NCBI GenBank assembly: GCA_019775845.1
Contig: JADQAV010000008.1
Coordinates: forward strand, 930,001-994,000
Length of the DNA: 64,000 bases
Source of the DNA: Myrmaecium sp. VS I D KN 1
Lineage: Eukaryota > Ascomycota > Dothideomycetes > Valsariales > Valsariaceae
Reading direction: 5' to 3'
The position numbers and the translations under genes were made by a program. This document shows, piece after piece, positions 33,095 to 42,157 of this stretch (its first letter is position 1; each line of letters starts with the position of its first letter). The notes under the pieces are model-generated. The model was not told the origin of the DNA and made no database searches. It worked only from the letters and a program-made list of their open reading frames with translations.

Positions 33095-34059
33095 ATGAAT
33101 CCTGAGTGGTGCGTAAGCCCAAGATCGCCCTCCCCTTCCTCACCGGCGTTGCTTGTCCGCCAGGAGTTTGGCCTAAAGAGGAGTGTATCACATACTAACA
33201 TCATGCTTGTTCAGAGTCGACCTTTTCGTCCTCGTACTTCGTTCCATATGGGGCATCGGTCTCATCAGCGGTTTCGACCATACTGACATGTTAGCGGCTT
33301 AGATACGACTACCTCTTCAAGCTCCTCCTCATCGGAGACTCTGGTGTCGGAAAGTCTTGTCTTCTCCTTCGATTCGCCGACGACACCTACACCGAAAGCT
33401 ATATCTCCACCATCGGCGTTGATTTCGTGAGTGCTAGGAGCTATGGGATTATTCGCGGGCGCTAACCTCCTTATTCAGAAAATCAGGACTATCGAACTTG
33501 ACGGAAAGACCGTGAAGCTCCAGATCGTGAGTACTCGATAGCTTGTGGATTCGCTTTCGTTACCCTAACCAAAATACAGTGGGACACTGCTGGTCAGGAG
33601 CGTTTCAGGACTATCACGTCTTCCTACTACCGCGGCGCTCATGGCATCTGTGTTGTATACGACGTTACCGACATGGATTCCTTCAACAACGTGAAGCAGT
33701 GGCTGCAGGAGATTGACAGATATGCAACGGAGGGCGTGAACAAGCTCCTCGTGGGCAACAAGTCCGATATGGCTGATAAGAAGGTGGTGGAGTACACCGT
33801 TGCCAAGGTTTGTCCTATCTTCGGAAACCTACAAAGCGACGAAGAAGCTTACAATATCGTTCAGGAATTTGCCGATAGTCTTGGAATCCCCTTCCTCGAG
33901 ACCTCTGCGAAGAGCGCCACCAACGTTGAGCAGGCCTTCCTGACCATGGCTCGCCAAATCAAGGAGCGTATGGGCACCACCACTGTTAACAACAAGCCCA
34001 CTGTTCCTATTGGTCAAGGACAAGGAGTCCAGTCTGGCTCTGGTGGCGGCTGCTGCTAA
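33095..34059 (+). CDS. ypt1: Rab GTPase Ypt1 (Rab1 family), ER-Golgi transport
   Basis: Five exons, 33095-33105, 33303-33426, 33479-33526, 33580-33807 and 33865-34059, give 201 residues, the usual Ypt1 length. The G motifs are complete: GDSGVGKS (P-loop), the switch I threonine in [22 protein letters not shown] and ETSAK. The C-terminus GGGCC carries two cysteines for geranylgeranylation. Exon 1 is only 11 nt (MNP plus two bases) and splices with donor GTGGTG to give [18 protein letters not shown]. Exon 4 ends at YTVAK and exon 5 resumes [16 protein letters not shown], as in all Rab1 proteins. Intron 4 is 57 nt and free of stops in frame. Ypt1 drives tethering and fusion at the Golgi and has a role in autophagy. 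Confidence 0.96.
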
Positions 34060-34726
34060 GTGTAGAAGGAGCTTCGCTGTATAACCTGGCGTTTGGGGTC
34101 TATGCAAACTCCGTGGCGTCCGAACTCCTTGGCCGCCCCTCATTGAGATTTAATCAGAACTTCTTGCATGGTAGATGGCGGTCGTCCTTGCGCTTGGATT
34201 TCTGCGGTTTCAGTACCACTACCTAATGGCAGTTGGAGAGTGTGCCGGGATCCGAAAGCAAATTGCAGGCGAATCGGTAGCGGTTCTCGAGGCTCTGGCG
34301 ATCACGGACCGGAGTGTGCTTTGTTCTGATTTATTGCGGGTTATTGTGTACTTTCGGCGTGGGATCTCTAGTCTTTCTTGAATTATACTTACTACAAGGC
34401 ATGCGAACCTCCCACATCAGGAAAGCGTGGTGTCACATGGTCGTTTGGAAAGATCGTGAATTCGACCTCCCACATTAATCGTAAACCACATCTTACTCTT
34501 CCATCCGTATGTACTATCATTCACATCGTGGTGGCAGTACGCACTGATAAGCCTGGCGGCTATTGAATATCATGTGACGATAAACATCTCACCCAGTTTC
34601 TCCATACCAATTGCGGGGTCTCCACCGCCCGTTAAAATAGTACAACGCCTCAAAACAAAAATATATCACCGTTTGCACAAGGACCTTTTCCCCATTGTAA
34701 CGTCATCCACCGCGCTCGCTGCACCA
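34060..34726. promoter_or_regulatory. intergenic: ypt1 3' region and WD40-gene promoter
   Basis: 667 bp between two plus-strand genes; nothing recognised. Confidence 0.45.
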
Positions 34727-36185
34727 ATGTCACGCTCCGCTGACCCAGGACATTTCTTCCAAACCAGGTACGTCTCGTCCCGCTCTCCATCGGTCGACAA
34801 GGAGACCTGGCAGCTGATTCTCCGATTTTCTCTCGCGTAGCGCTTCCCTCTCCGAGGCGGCCCGCAAGGATGCCAAAGCGACGAACACGTCGGGCAACCC
34901 GATAAAGCTGGCCTCAAAGCTACTTGCCCTCGCTCCGGACCCGGACGACAACGAAGGAGCCGCGGGAGGACGGGTGTACGTGGCCGAAGCCGGCGGCACC
35001 GTCCGCCGGATCGTGATCGAAGTCTGTAAGCGCGATTTGGAGCAGTTTTGGTGTCGTTGAGACAGCGAGGGATTTCCAGACACGGTTGAAGGGAAGGGGG
35101 CTGACGAATGATGGGAGAGCGATGTAGACCGGTGAGGTGTCCGCGGTGTACAGCGGTCCGACGGCGCCGCTGACGTCTCTCGCGCTCTCACCTTCGACGA
35201 CGCAACGACCGCGCACCCTCTTCGCCGGGTGCTGGGACAAGAGTATATGGTCCTGGGATGTGGCCACGCGAAAGCCGAAGCAGAGATACGTGGGACACGG
35301 CGACTTCGTCAAAGCGGTGCTCTGCTTTGCCGTCCACGGCCGAGAGCTGCTGGTCTCCGGCAGCCAGGATGCCTCGATCATCGTGTGGGACGTTGAGAGC
35401 GGGCGGCAGCTGCATCGGCTGAAAGGGCATACGCGCGGGATTCTCGCCTTGGCCCTGGATCCGCTGAGCGTGCCGGAGGACGCCGCCGCCGCCGCGGCTA
35501 CTGCGACGAACGAAGACGCTACGGTGACTGTCTACAGCGCGGGGAGTGACAGGGAAATCCGGCGCTGGCGCATCGGCGTGAACTCCGCGCAGGAGATGGT
35601 CTCTGATCACGAGGCGGGCTCCGTCCCGATCCTGGCGCACGAGACGAGCGTCAACGCCCTCCGCTTCGATGCCGACGGCGACATGTGGACCGCGTCCGCC
35701 GACAAGACCGCCAAATGCCTGGTCCGGGACCGGAACTGGGAGGTCGACGCGGACTACCCGCATCCGGACTTCGTCAAGGACGTCGTGGTCGACGAAGTTG
35801 GCGGCTGGGTGGTCACGGCGTGTCGGGATGAGGAGGTCAGGGTGTGGGAGAGGGGAGTATGTGCATCCACAGAATCCTGAGTTTCCAGCGCTTTCTTGAT
35901 CTAACCACACCCCGTTGTTAGTCTGGAAAATTACATCACGTCTTCAGCGGCCATTTCGAGGAAGTCACGGCGCTCGCTCTCCTTCCCGGTCAGAAGCTCG
36001 TCAGCGTGTCTATCGATGGCACGCTTCGAACGTGGAGCCTCGGACAGCGTGAGCTTGCTCGGGCGGTGGAGGAGGCGGAGAAGGCGAAACGGGGCGAGGT
36101 GGAGGAGAAGGAAGAGAAGAAGGAAAGCCTGCTGACGGAAGAGGAAGAAAGGGAGCTGGCGGAGCTTATGGAAGACAGCGACTGA
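34727..36185 (+). CDS. WD40-repeat protein, function unknown
   Basis: The model has four exons, 34727-34767, 34841-35021, 35128-35856 and 35922-36185, giving 404 residues. The repeats form one beta-propeller: LFAGCWDKSIWSWDV, LLVSGSQDASIIVWDV, TVYSAGSDREIRRWRI, MWTASADKTAKCLV, WVVTACRDEEVRVWERG and LVSVSIDGTLRTWSL, about six visible blades plus the N-terminal VYVAEAGGTVRRIVIE. A Glu/Lys-rich helix of about 45 residues closes the protein and could be a coiled coil. Intron 2 is placed with donor GTCTGT at 35022, because this gives the smooth join VIETGEVSAVYSG. The stronger-looking donor GTAAGC at 35026 would give a stop codon four codons after GAA. No specific orthologue is recognised. Confidence 0.82.
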
Positions 36186-36529
36186 GAAGGCCGATGCTCA
36201 TCCAGATTCCGTCCGCGAGAATCATCATCATTCATGATTAAGCTATCATACAAGATCATGGCTCAAAATGGCAAGGTAGGCCGTGGCTGCACGATGATGT
36301 GCACCGCAACGAATCATATACAGCAGTGGACGTCTGCGTTGTCCAAGGACCAAGGGCAAAAGGGCTTCAAAAGCATGATCTAAAACGCTCGTAAGGAAGT
36401 CTCAATTTGAGAGATCTGACCAACAGGGGAAAAGAAAAGAAAATAATGTTAGAGGGGACATTCTGAATCATCTCCCATCTTAAATAGCAACATCCACCCT
36501 GAATCTGTATATGCTAGCTCGATAAACAT
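36186..36529. other. short convergent intergenic region
   Basis: 344 bp between convergent genes; nothing recognised. Confidence 0.5.
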
Positions 36530-37854
36530 CTACCAACCGGGTGCCGGCGGCGCTGTACTTCCGTACGGGCTGCTTTGGTGATGCTGCCCGTATCCTCCAT
36601 CATGCTGCGGTTGGGCGTAGGGGGTAGCGTGTTGCGGTGGCCCTTGGGCATAAGGCTGGGATGCAGGCTGATAGTGACTCGGCGAAGCGGAGCCATATCC
36701 GCCGTGCTGTCCGTAAGGAGCCTGCGGTTGAGGTGAACCACCATAGGGAGACTGGCTCGGATGGCCGCCGTAGGGCGCCCCAGGGTGCTGTTGGCCGTAC
36801 TGGTCATGCTGTGCAGGTGCACCGGCATACCCGGGGTGGCTCTGAGGCGGTGGAGGGTACTGACCATAGCCGCCGCCGCCGGTCTGTTGTTGGTGCTGGG
36901 GCGTGTGTGCTGCACCGCTGTAAGGTGATGGCTGATGGGCGTATGCCTGTTGTTGATGCTGTCCGCCGCCATAAGCGGGCGACGGGTGTTGCCCAGGAGG
37001 CTGGTACGATGCTGGCGGAGGTTGTCCTGTGTAGGTCCCAGAGCTGCCGCTGCTGCTATAGCCGTAGTTGTTGGGTTTCTGCGCCTTGTTCAGGTGTCAG
37101 CTTCCAGAACAAGCTGTACTTTCGTAGAGAAGAGAAGATTCGCTTACATTTCCGTGCCCACCTAGGACACCGCCCAGCAGTCCACTCAACCCTCCGGCGC
37201 TATGTCCGCCAGTGTTGCCGTAAGCGGGACTCTGACCATGTTGTTGGCCTTGCTGTGAAGCATGCTGCTGGTCATGCTTTCCTCCTCCAAGAAGACTCCC
37301 AGCAAGCTGTCCAACCAGGCCTGAACTGCCTCCGCTATGCCCACTGGAAGTGCCGTGCGAGCCTCCTCCCAAGAATGTTTGCGCGAGTCCTCCAAGCCCG
37401 CTGGATTGATGACTTCCCTGGGTTCCTTGCTTCCCACTCCCGCTAAGCATGTGCAGTGCTACGCTCTTGTGCTGGTCAGCCATCATAGTGCTTGTACGAT
37501 CGTGTCAAGGGTGCTCTTACTCCGAGCCCACGATCACCGGTCTGCCCGTCTAGCCCTCTGGTTCCTTCTCCTCCGATCGGCGTGGCCTGGCTTTCCGGTG
37601 TCGGGTACGGACTGTGACTCTGGCCTGGGGTACCGCTGGGCGACACTGGGCTCGTGGGGAGCTCCCATTGTGAGACGCCCGTGCTGATCTGAACGTAGTA
37701 GTACTTCTTCGACCTACAACACCGTTAGATGAGCGCGTCAGCAAAGATCGCAAGAGACATACGTGCTGTCCCACTGCGCGGTCCATCCTGAGGGTAACTT
37801 GGGGATGTTCGGGTCCGTGGGGCCCTGGTCTGGAGATTGTGGAGGGTCGACCAT
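36530..37854 (-). CDS. WW-domain protein with Gly/Gln/Pro-rich tail
   Basis: Four exons, 37854-37763, 37713-37521, 37465-37148 and 37084-36530, give 385 residues. The WW domain (residues about 20-48, WTAQWDSTSKKYYYVQISTG then VSQWELP) is split by the first intron; both tryptophans and the closing proline are present. The middle is Gly/Ser-rich with hydrophobic repeats (LVGQLAGSLLGGG, LSGLLGGVLGGHG). The last exon is a repetitive Gly/Tyr/Gln/Pro/His-rich tail reminiscent of prion-like or annexin-type N-terminal regions. Exon 3 may start instead at 37471, because two in-frame AG acceptors lie 6 nt apart. Together with the gene at 22961-23903 this makes two similarly built WW proteins in the window. 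Function unknown; the WW domain predicts binding to Pro-rich partners. Confidence 0.82.
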
Positions 37855-38501
37855 GTTGGAGCGGGGGCTCTTCACGGAGGAAGAGAGAGACTGGCGGGGT
37901 ATATCTCTGAGAGAGGAGCGGCGAGGAGAGGGTGGTGTTCTATATCCGTACGGGAGTATGAATGAGGTGAGCGGACGCAACGGAGAGGTGAGGGAAAGTG
38001 GTTCCTTCGAGAGACGAGGGCAGAGGTGCGGAGGTGTTGTTTTAGAGGCTGTGCTGTTCCGGCCTGGGTGAACCGCACCTCTGAAGCCGGACCCCTCTTG
38101 CCAGGGCCCTAGCCACAGCAAGCATCATGCGCCCACGCAGCCGTGCGGCTGTGCGACCTGTGCGTCAGGCTGTGGATCGTTATAGCTGTAATATGGCCAG
38201 CCATCAAAATATGAGGTGCTACGGTAACATCGAGAGTGTATTAGCCTAAAAGCCATTGTCCCAAAGACAGCGATGGCATTTGAAACCAGAAGAACTTTGC
38301 TCCCTTCCTCGTGCAACCGTTATGCGATTTTCATGTGCAAGTATTAACTATCTCGATAATGATAAGCTAGCATGACGGCCAGTACTGAAACAAATCTGTC
38401 TATCATATCACAGATTAGGCGTTATTTTGTGTGATCCCGCAACCTTCGACTAATGCATTCGGGTAGAGGCGTTCGAATCTAGTAGATGCCGCATGCAGTC
38501 T
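37855..38501. other. intergenic: WW-gene promoter and downstream region of LRR gene
   Basis: 647 bp. The part next to the WW gene is purine-rich on the plus strand, so CT-rich in the gene's sense. A 63-codon minus frame (38125-38316) has no family resemblance. No tRNA was recognised despite a TTCGAATC string at 38473. Confidence 0.45.
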
Positions 38502-40688
38502 CTACCATGCATAGGTCACGTCGCCATCATTATCTTCATCCTCGTTCCAATCCTCGTCGCCACTTATTTCGGAGTCAAGGAAGTCTTCTTCGCCAAAGAG
38601 GGCCTCCCGGGGCCTCAGATTGTCGATCCGCACGTCTAAGGTAGTACAAGACCCCTGGATGAACGTTTCACCCAGGGCAGTATCATCCTCGGCACCGCTG
38701 CTTTCATGTTCCATCTCGCTGTGACTATGCTCTTCACTATCGGAAGTGTTGTGTCTTGTCGGTTTACTGCGCGATCTCAATCGCCGACCGCTCCAAGGAG
38801 GACTTTCCCGTTTTTCATCATCTGTATCTGGGACAGTATTGGCAGTACTAACAGCCCCACTGGTCTCTTCCGAGACCTTAGGTCTAGCCTGCTGTTCTTT
38901 CCACTCTGCAAATGCACGAAGTGAGTAGAGGTGTGCACTGGGCTGGGAGCAACGTTTGAGGAAAACCCGCCGAAGTCTGCTAATCCACCGATCACGAAAG
39001 TTCGCCCTCTCTCGCCAGCTAATGTCCAGAATAGCTCTGAGAATAAGCACCCGGAGCCGGGGAAGCTCTTTCGAGGAATCTATAAGTGATTGGAAGAAAG
39101 ACTCCGCCGCGCTTGATGTCCAGTTTCGGAGGTAGACCATTTCGATTACCTGAAGCGATGAAGGCCAACTGGGCACCTCCTCCGGCTTAAGGAGGTCCAC
39201 ATATTTCGGATCCGAATCTCGATATGTTGCATAGGAATTATAATAATTCAGATCCATGCGAAGCACTTCCAAATGTGGACATGAAGCCTTAAGTTCGGGC
39301 AAGAAGGCTATGTCCAAAGCCTGGTTGTGGTTTAAGACCAACTCCTTCAGCTGCCTTCCGTGACTGACGAGAAAAGGTCCCAAGATCTCCGATGTTAACT
39401 CTTCGCAGTTTGTGATGGTCAAAGAAGAGAGAGACATCGGAAGAAGTGGTAAGAATTCCTTGTTGACGATTTCGCAGCACTCGAAGCTTAGATGTCTAAG
39501 ATTAGGCAGTACCACGATGGCCGAAGCTAGAAGTTCCTCGGAGGTTGGTCCTTCGGACTCTGCATCATCCTTTTCAAGCTTCACCCGTCCTTGTGATTCA
39601 TAATTTGTAAAGTGCAGAGCTGTGAGACTGCGGAACACTTCATCAGAGTGGATTTCCTTCATCCACATCAAGCCGTCCGCGTGATCACGGGCCATCATGG
39701 ACAAGTTCCACCTCCAGCTCTTTAAGTGTATCCCTGTTTTGGCGAAGGCCTGCAACATATCATCGGGATAATGCCAACGAGAGGAAAGGCTTCTTCTATC
39801 GGTTCTCCTATAAGGAGGCATGTCTGCAGGATCAAAGAGATCAATGTGTGAAAGCTGAGGCAAGGCCCGAATGATAGTACCCAGATCAAACCGGGTTTGC
39901 GTTAGCACCCTTGTTACATCGATCTCAAGTTGTTGGACCTTGACATTGTAATTCAGAGATCCACTGCTCGGATTGTCGGTTAAGAGGCTGAGGAGCTTGT
40001 TCCTTCTCATTTTATCCAGCACGTTGAGAGGAGGGCTTCGATACAACGCCGTCAAAGCCGGATCTAAGAAGCTCGAACACAACCGTGCCATGTTTAAGAG
40101 CCAAGATATCCTTGCGCCAGAATCTCCCTGGAGCGGATGTGACGCATAGACGAAAATCTGGAGAAGGATATAGTAAGGCAGGGTTGCCCAAGGCGGGCAG
40201 ACGTTGTCCGAGGGTAGTACCGCCGGTTCGGGTCCTGGTAAAGCGTTCACTGGTGCTTTGGTACGTTTACCCGATCCTCCAGCGCCTCTCTTATTACTGA
40301 CAGGTCCGGCGCTTCTTAGAACACGCCTAGTAGTTCGTCGAGCTGGTGTTGCTGGCTTTGACCGATTCCTTCCCGAATGGGTATCTGCGTGCTGCCCTGC
40401 GACATCATCGGGCTCGTCTACGGGCTCGTCTTCCCCGGATAAGTCGGAGCTGGGTTCCTTGTAGGACGGAACCGGTCGCGCTCGCCTGGAATGGCGAACG
40501 CCTTGCGGTAAGCTTGCACTGTTGATCCTCGTCGGCTGTCTCCGTCGAGACCTTCGTGGGGTAGAACGAGCGGGAGAAGAAGGTGGCAGTTCATCGTTAC
40601 TACGGGTGTCCTCGTCAATATCTTCATCGGTGGTGTCTTCGCGATACGATATCGCAGCGCGCTTCCGCTTCAACCGAGAACCCGACAT
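38502..40688 (-). CDS. F-box/leucine-rich-repeat-like protein, probably nuclear
   Basis: The protein is 728 residues in one exon. The ATG at 40688 is preferred over one 48 nt upstream because the protein-like sequence starts there (MSGSRLKRKRAAISYRED). Residues 1-165 are basic and Ser/Pro-rich with several possible nuclear localisation signals. At about 170-190, PPWATLPYYILLQIFVYASH is F-box-like. Residues about 245-560 hold irregular leucine-rich repeats, for example LPNLRHLSFECCEIV, SLSSLTITNCEEL, LKELVLNHNQAL and LEVLRMDLNYYN. The C-terminal 130 residues are acidic and Ser-rich, ending in a run of Glu/Asp. The layout fits an SCF ubiquitin-ligase substrate receptor, which is inference from the domain pair. 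No specific orthologue recognised. Confidence 0.82.
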   Translation of the reverse strand: MSGSRLKRKRAAISYREDTTDEDIDEDTRSNDELPPSSPARSTPRRSRRRQPTRINSASLPQGVRHSRRARPVPSYKEPSSDLSGEDEPVDEPDDVAGQHADTHSGRNRSKPATPARRTTRRVLRSAGPVSNKRGAGGSGKRTKAPVNALPGPEPAVLPSDNVCPPWATLPYYILLQIFVYASHPLQGDSGARISWLLNMARLCSSFLDPALTALYRSPPLNVLDKMRRNKLLSLLTDNPSSGSLNYNVKVQQLEIDVTRVLTQTRFDLGTIIRALPQLSHIDLFDPADMPPYRRTDRRSLSSRWHYPDDMLQAFAKTGIHLKSWRWNLSMMARDHADGLMWMKEIHSDEVFRSLTALHFTNYESQGRVKLEKDDAESEGPTSEELLASAIVVLPNLRHLSFECCEIVNKEFLPLLPMSLSSLTITNCEELTSEILGPFLVSHGRQLKELVLNHNQALDIAFLPELKASCPHLEVLRMDLNYYNSYATYRDSDPKYVDLLKPEEVPSWPSSLQVIEMVYLRNWTSSAAESFFQSLIDSSKELPRLRVLILRAILDISWRERANFRDRWISRLRRVFLKRCSQPSAHLYSLRAFAEWKEQQARPKVSEETSGAVSTANTVPDTDDEKRESPPWSGRRLRSRSKPTRHNTSDSEEHSHSEMEHESSGAEDDTALGETFIQGSCTTLDVRIDNLRPREALFGEEDFLDSEISGDEDWNEDEDNDGDVTYAW

Positions 40689-41361
40689 AGCGCAAATGGG
40701 AGCAACAATGAGATGAAGTCGAGACGTAAGAAGCACCCACTGCCTAGCTTCTCAGTGATATTGAAGTTCATCCACCCGTTGCGAGTGTGTTTGTGAAGGA
40801 AGAATGTGGTGGTAGATGGCACATGGAGGCTAAATAGTGGGTTGTTTGCAACACGAACAGCCGACGAAGCAGAAAGCGACGTGGATGGCAGTACTGGCTG
40901 CGAACGTTCCGTTATATACTGACGGTTGTGGAAGCTGCAGAGCTATGGAATGACGAAGCCGGGCGATAATGAAAGCACCTACCGTACCTTCGTTACTGCC
41001 GGATTCGGCATTAGTCGACGACTTAGCCACTTGGCGGGCTCCACAGCGATGGCAGAACTTCTTACCTGTAATTTATTAACGCATACGTAAGTAGCATTCT
41101 TGTACCGTAATATCTTCCATAACTCTCATAAAATCTTTAGGAACTTAAATATTGCTACATATCTGGTATTGCTTTCTAGAATAGATACTGAACAGAATGA
41201 AACTGTATATGATTGAGGGTAAGCAAGGATCGCGTGTACGTTATATCAAGTAATTTACCGGCAGCGTGGGCCTGGCCCATGCCGCATTTGAAACTGGTTT
41301 GCGTGCACCAGCCACTGGCGCTACCTACCTAGTCATGCACCGGACACCCCTAGCTCGCACC

Positions 41362-41397
41362 NNNNNNNNNNNNNNNNNNNNNNNNNNNNNNNNNNNN
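41362..41397. other. assembly gap (36 N)
   Basis: Run of N directly followed by a homopolymer of 21 C (41398-41418). The gap probably arose from failure to read through the C run, so its length is uncertain. Confidence 0.98.
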
Positions 41398-41418
41398 CCC
41401 CCCCCCCCCCCCCCCCCC
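41398..41418. repeat. poly-C homopolymer, at least 21 bases
   Basis: Twenty-one consecutive C on the plus strand directly after the N gap. The run may extend into the gap. Confidence 0.95.
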
Positions 41419-42157
41419 TAGGCGTATTTCCCTCCTGGAGGGCACGCCGACCTGAGAACATCCAGAAGGGCAAGTTGCGCTTGTTGTTTGTCTCTCCATC
41501 CACACACCATCCGCTCCATCCACTCATCCGTTCTCCAGTGCACTTCTCTCCTCTCTCTCTCCTTCCCGACTCTGTCCGTTCTTACCTGTCCCACGCCCAT
41601 CTCTGCAATTTTTTTTCTTTAATTTTTTTTTTCATCACCCGTCGCGCCTGTCGAGGGCATGGTGCATATGCAGTCGTCTGTTTGACCTCTCTTTGCGGGT
41701 TTGTTTAGGTGTGCGCGCGCGCGACGAATCATCCAGGCACGCAATCGGGAACGGGGGGTTGTGGTTGTTTTGCGGTGGTAGGCGAGTTGCCGAAGCGTGA
41801 AGGGACCGTCCGCTCCTTTGTTGCTGCGTCTCCCAAGTGCTCGACCATCCAGATTGCACGTGTCCAATTGATAAACCGGTCCGTACGGGTTTGCGCGCCC
41901 CTGCTGGTCACTCCCTCCTCCCTCCCAGGCGGCGGTGAACAACTGCAGAGAGTCCGAACGGGTGCCTTGTTTGCCTGTTTACCGCGTCCGGTCAATCCTT
42001 TTCTCCCGTTCACTGCCCTGTCCTCGCATTTCCTTCGCGTCATGGTCTCTGTCTTGGGTTGGCGGCAATAGGATCACGATCCAACTCAGCTTAACCCAGT
42101 GGACACGAGGTCTTTCAGCTTCCTTTCTGAGCCGTTCGAGGTGCTACAGGAGAGAGC

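Larger units (their letters stand above)
40689..42157. promoter_or_regulatory. long divergent intergenic region with assembly gap and poly-C
   Basis: About 1.5 kb between divergent start codons of the LRR gene (-) and the VEFS-PHD gene (+). It contains the 36-base N gap and adjoining poly-C run (listed separately), CT-rich tracts around 41490-41640, and CGCG-rich sequence at 41711-41723. No coding gene is supported. Confidence 0.5.

Noticed and set aside
38440-38500. Possible tRNA suggested by a GCGTTCGAATC string resembling a B box
   Set aside because: No matching A box or foldable acceptor stem lies at the right distance.
40830-41060. Minus-strand string with a CHRCG zinc-ribbon-like motif just after an AG acceptor
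   Set aside because: Only one Cys pair is present, upstream sequence has stops in all frames, and no second half of a zinc ribbon follows. It may be part of a spliced leader of the LRR gene.
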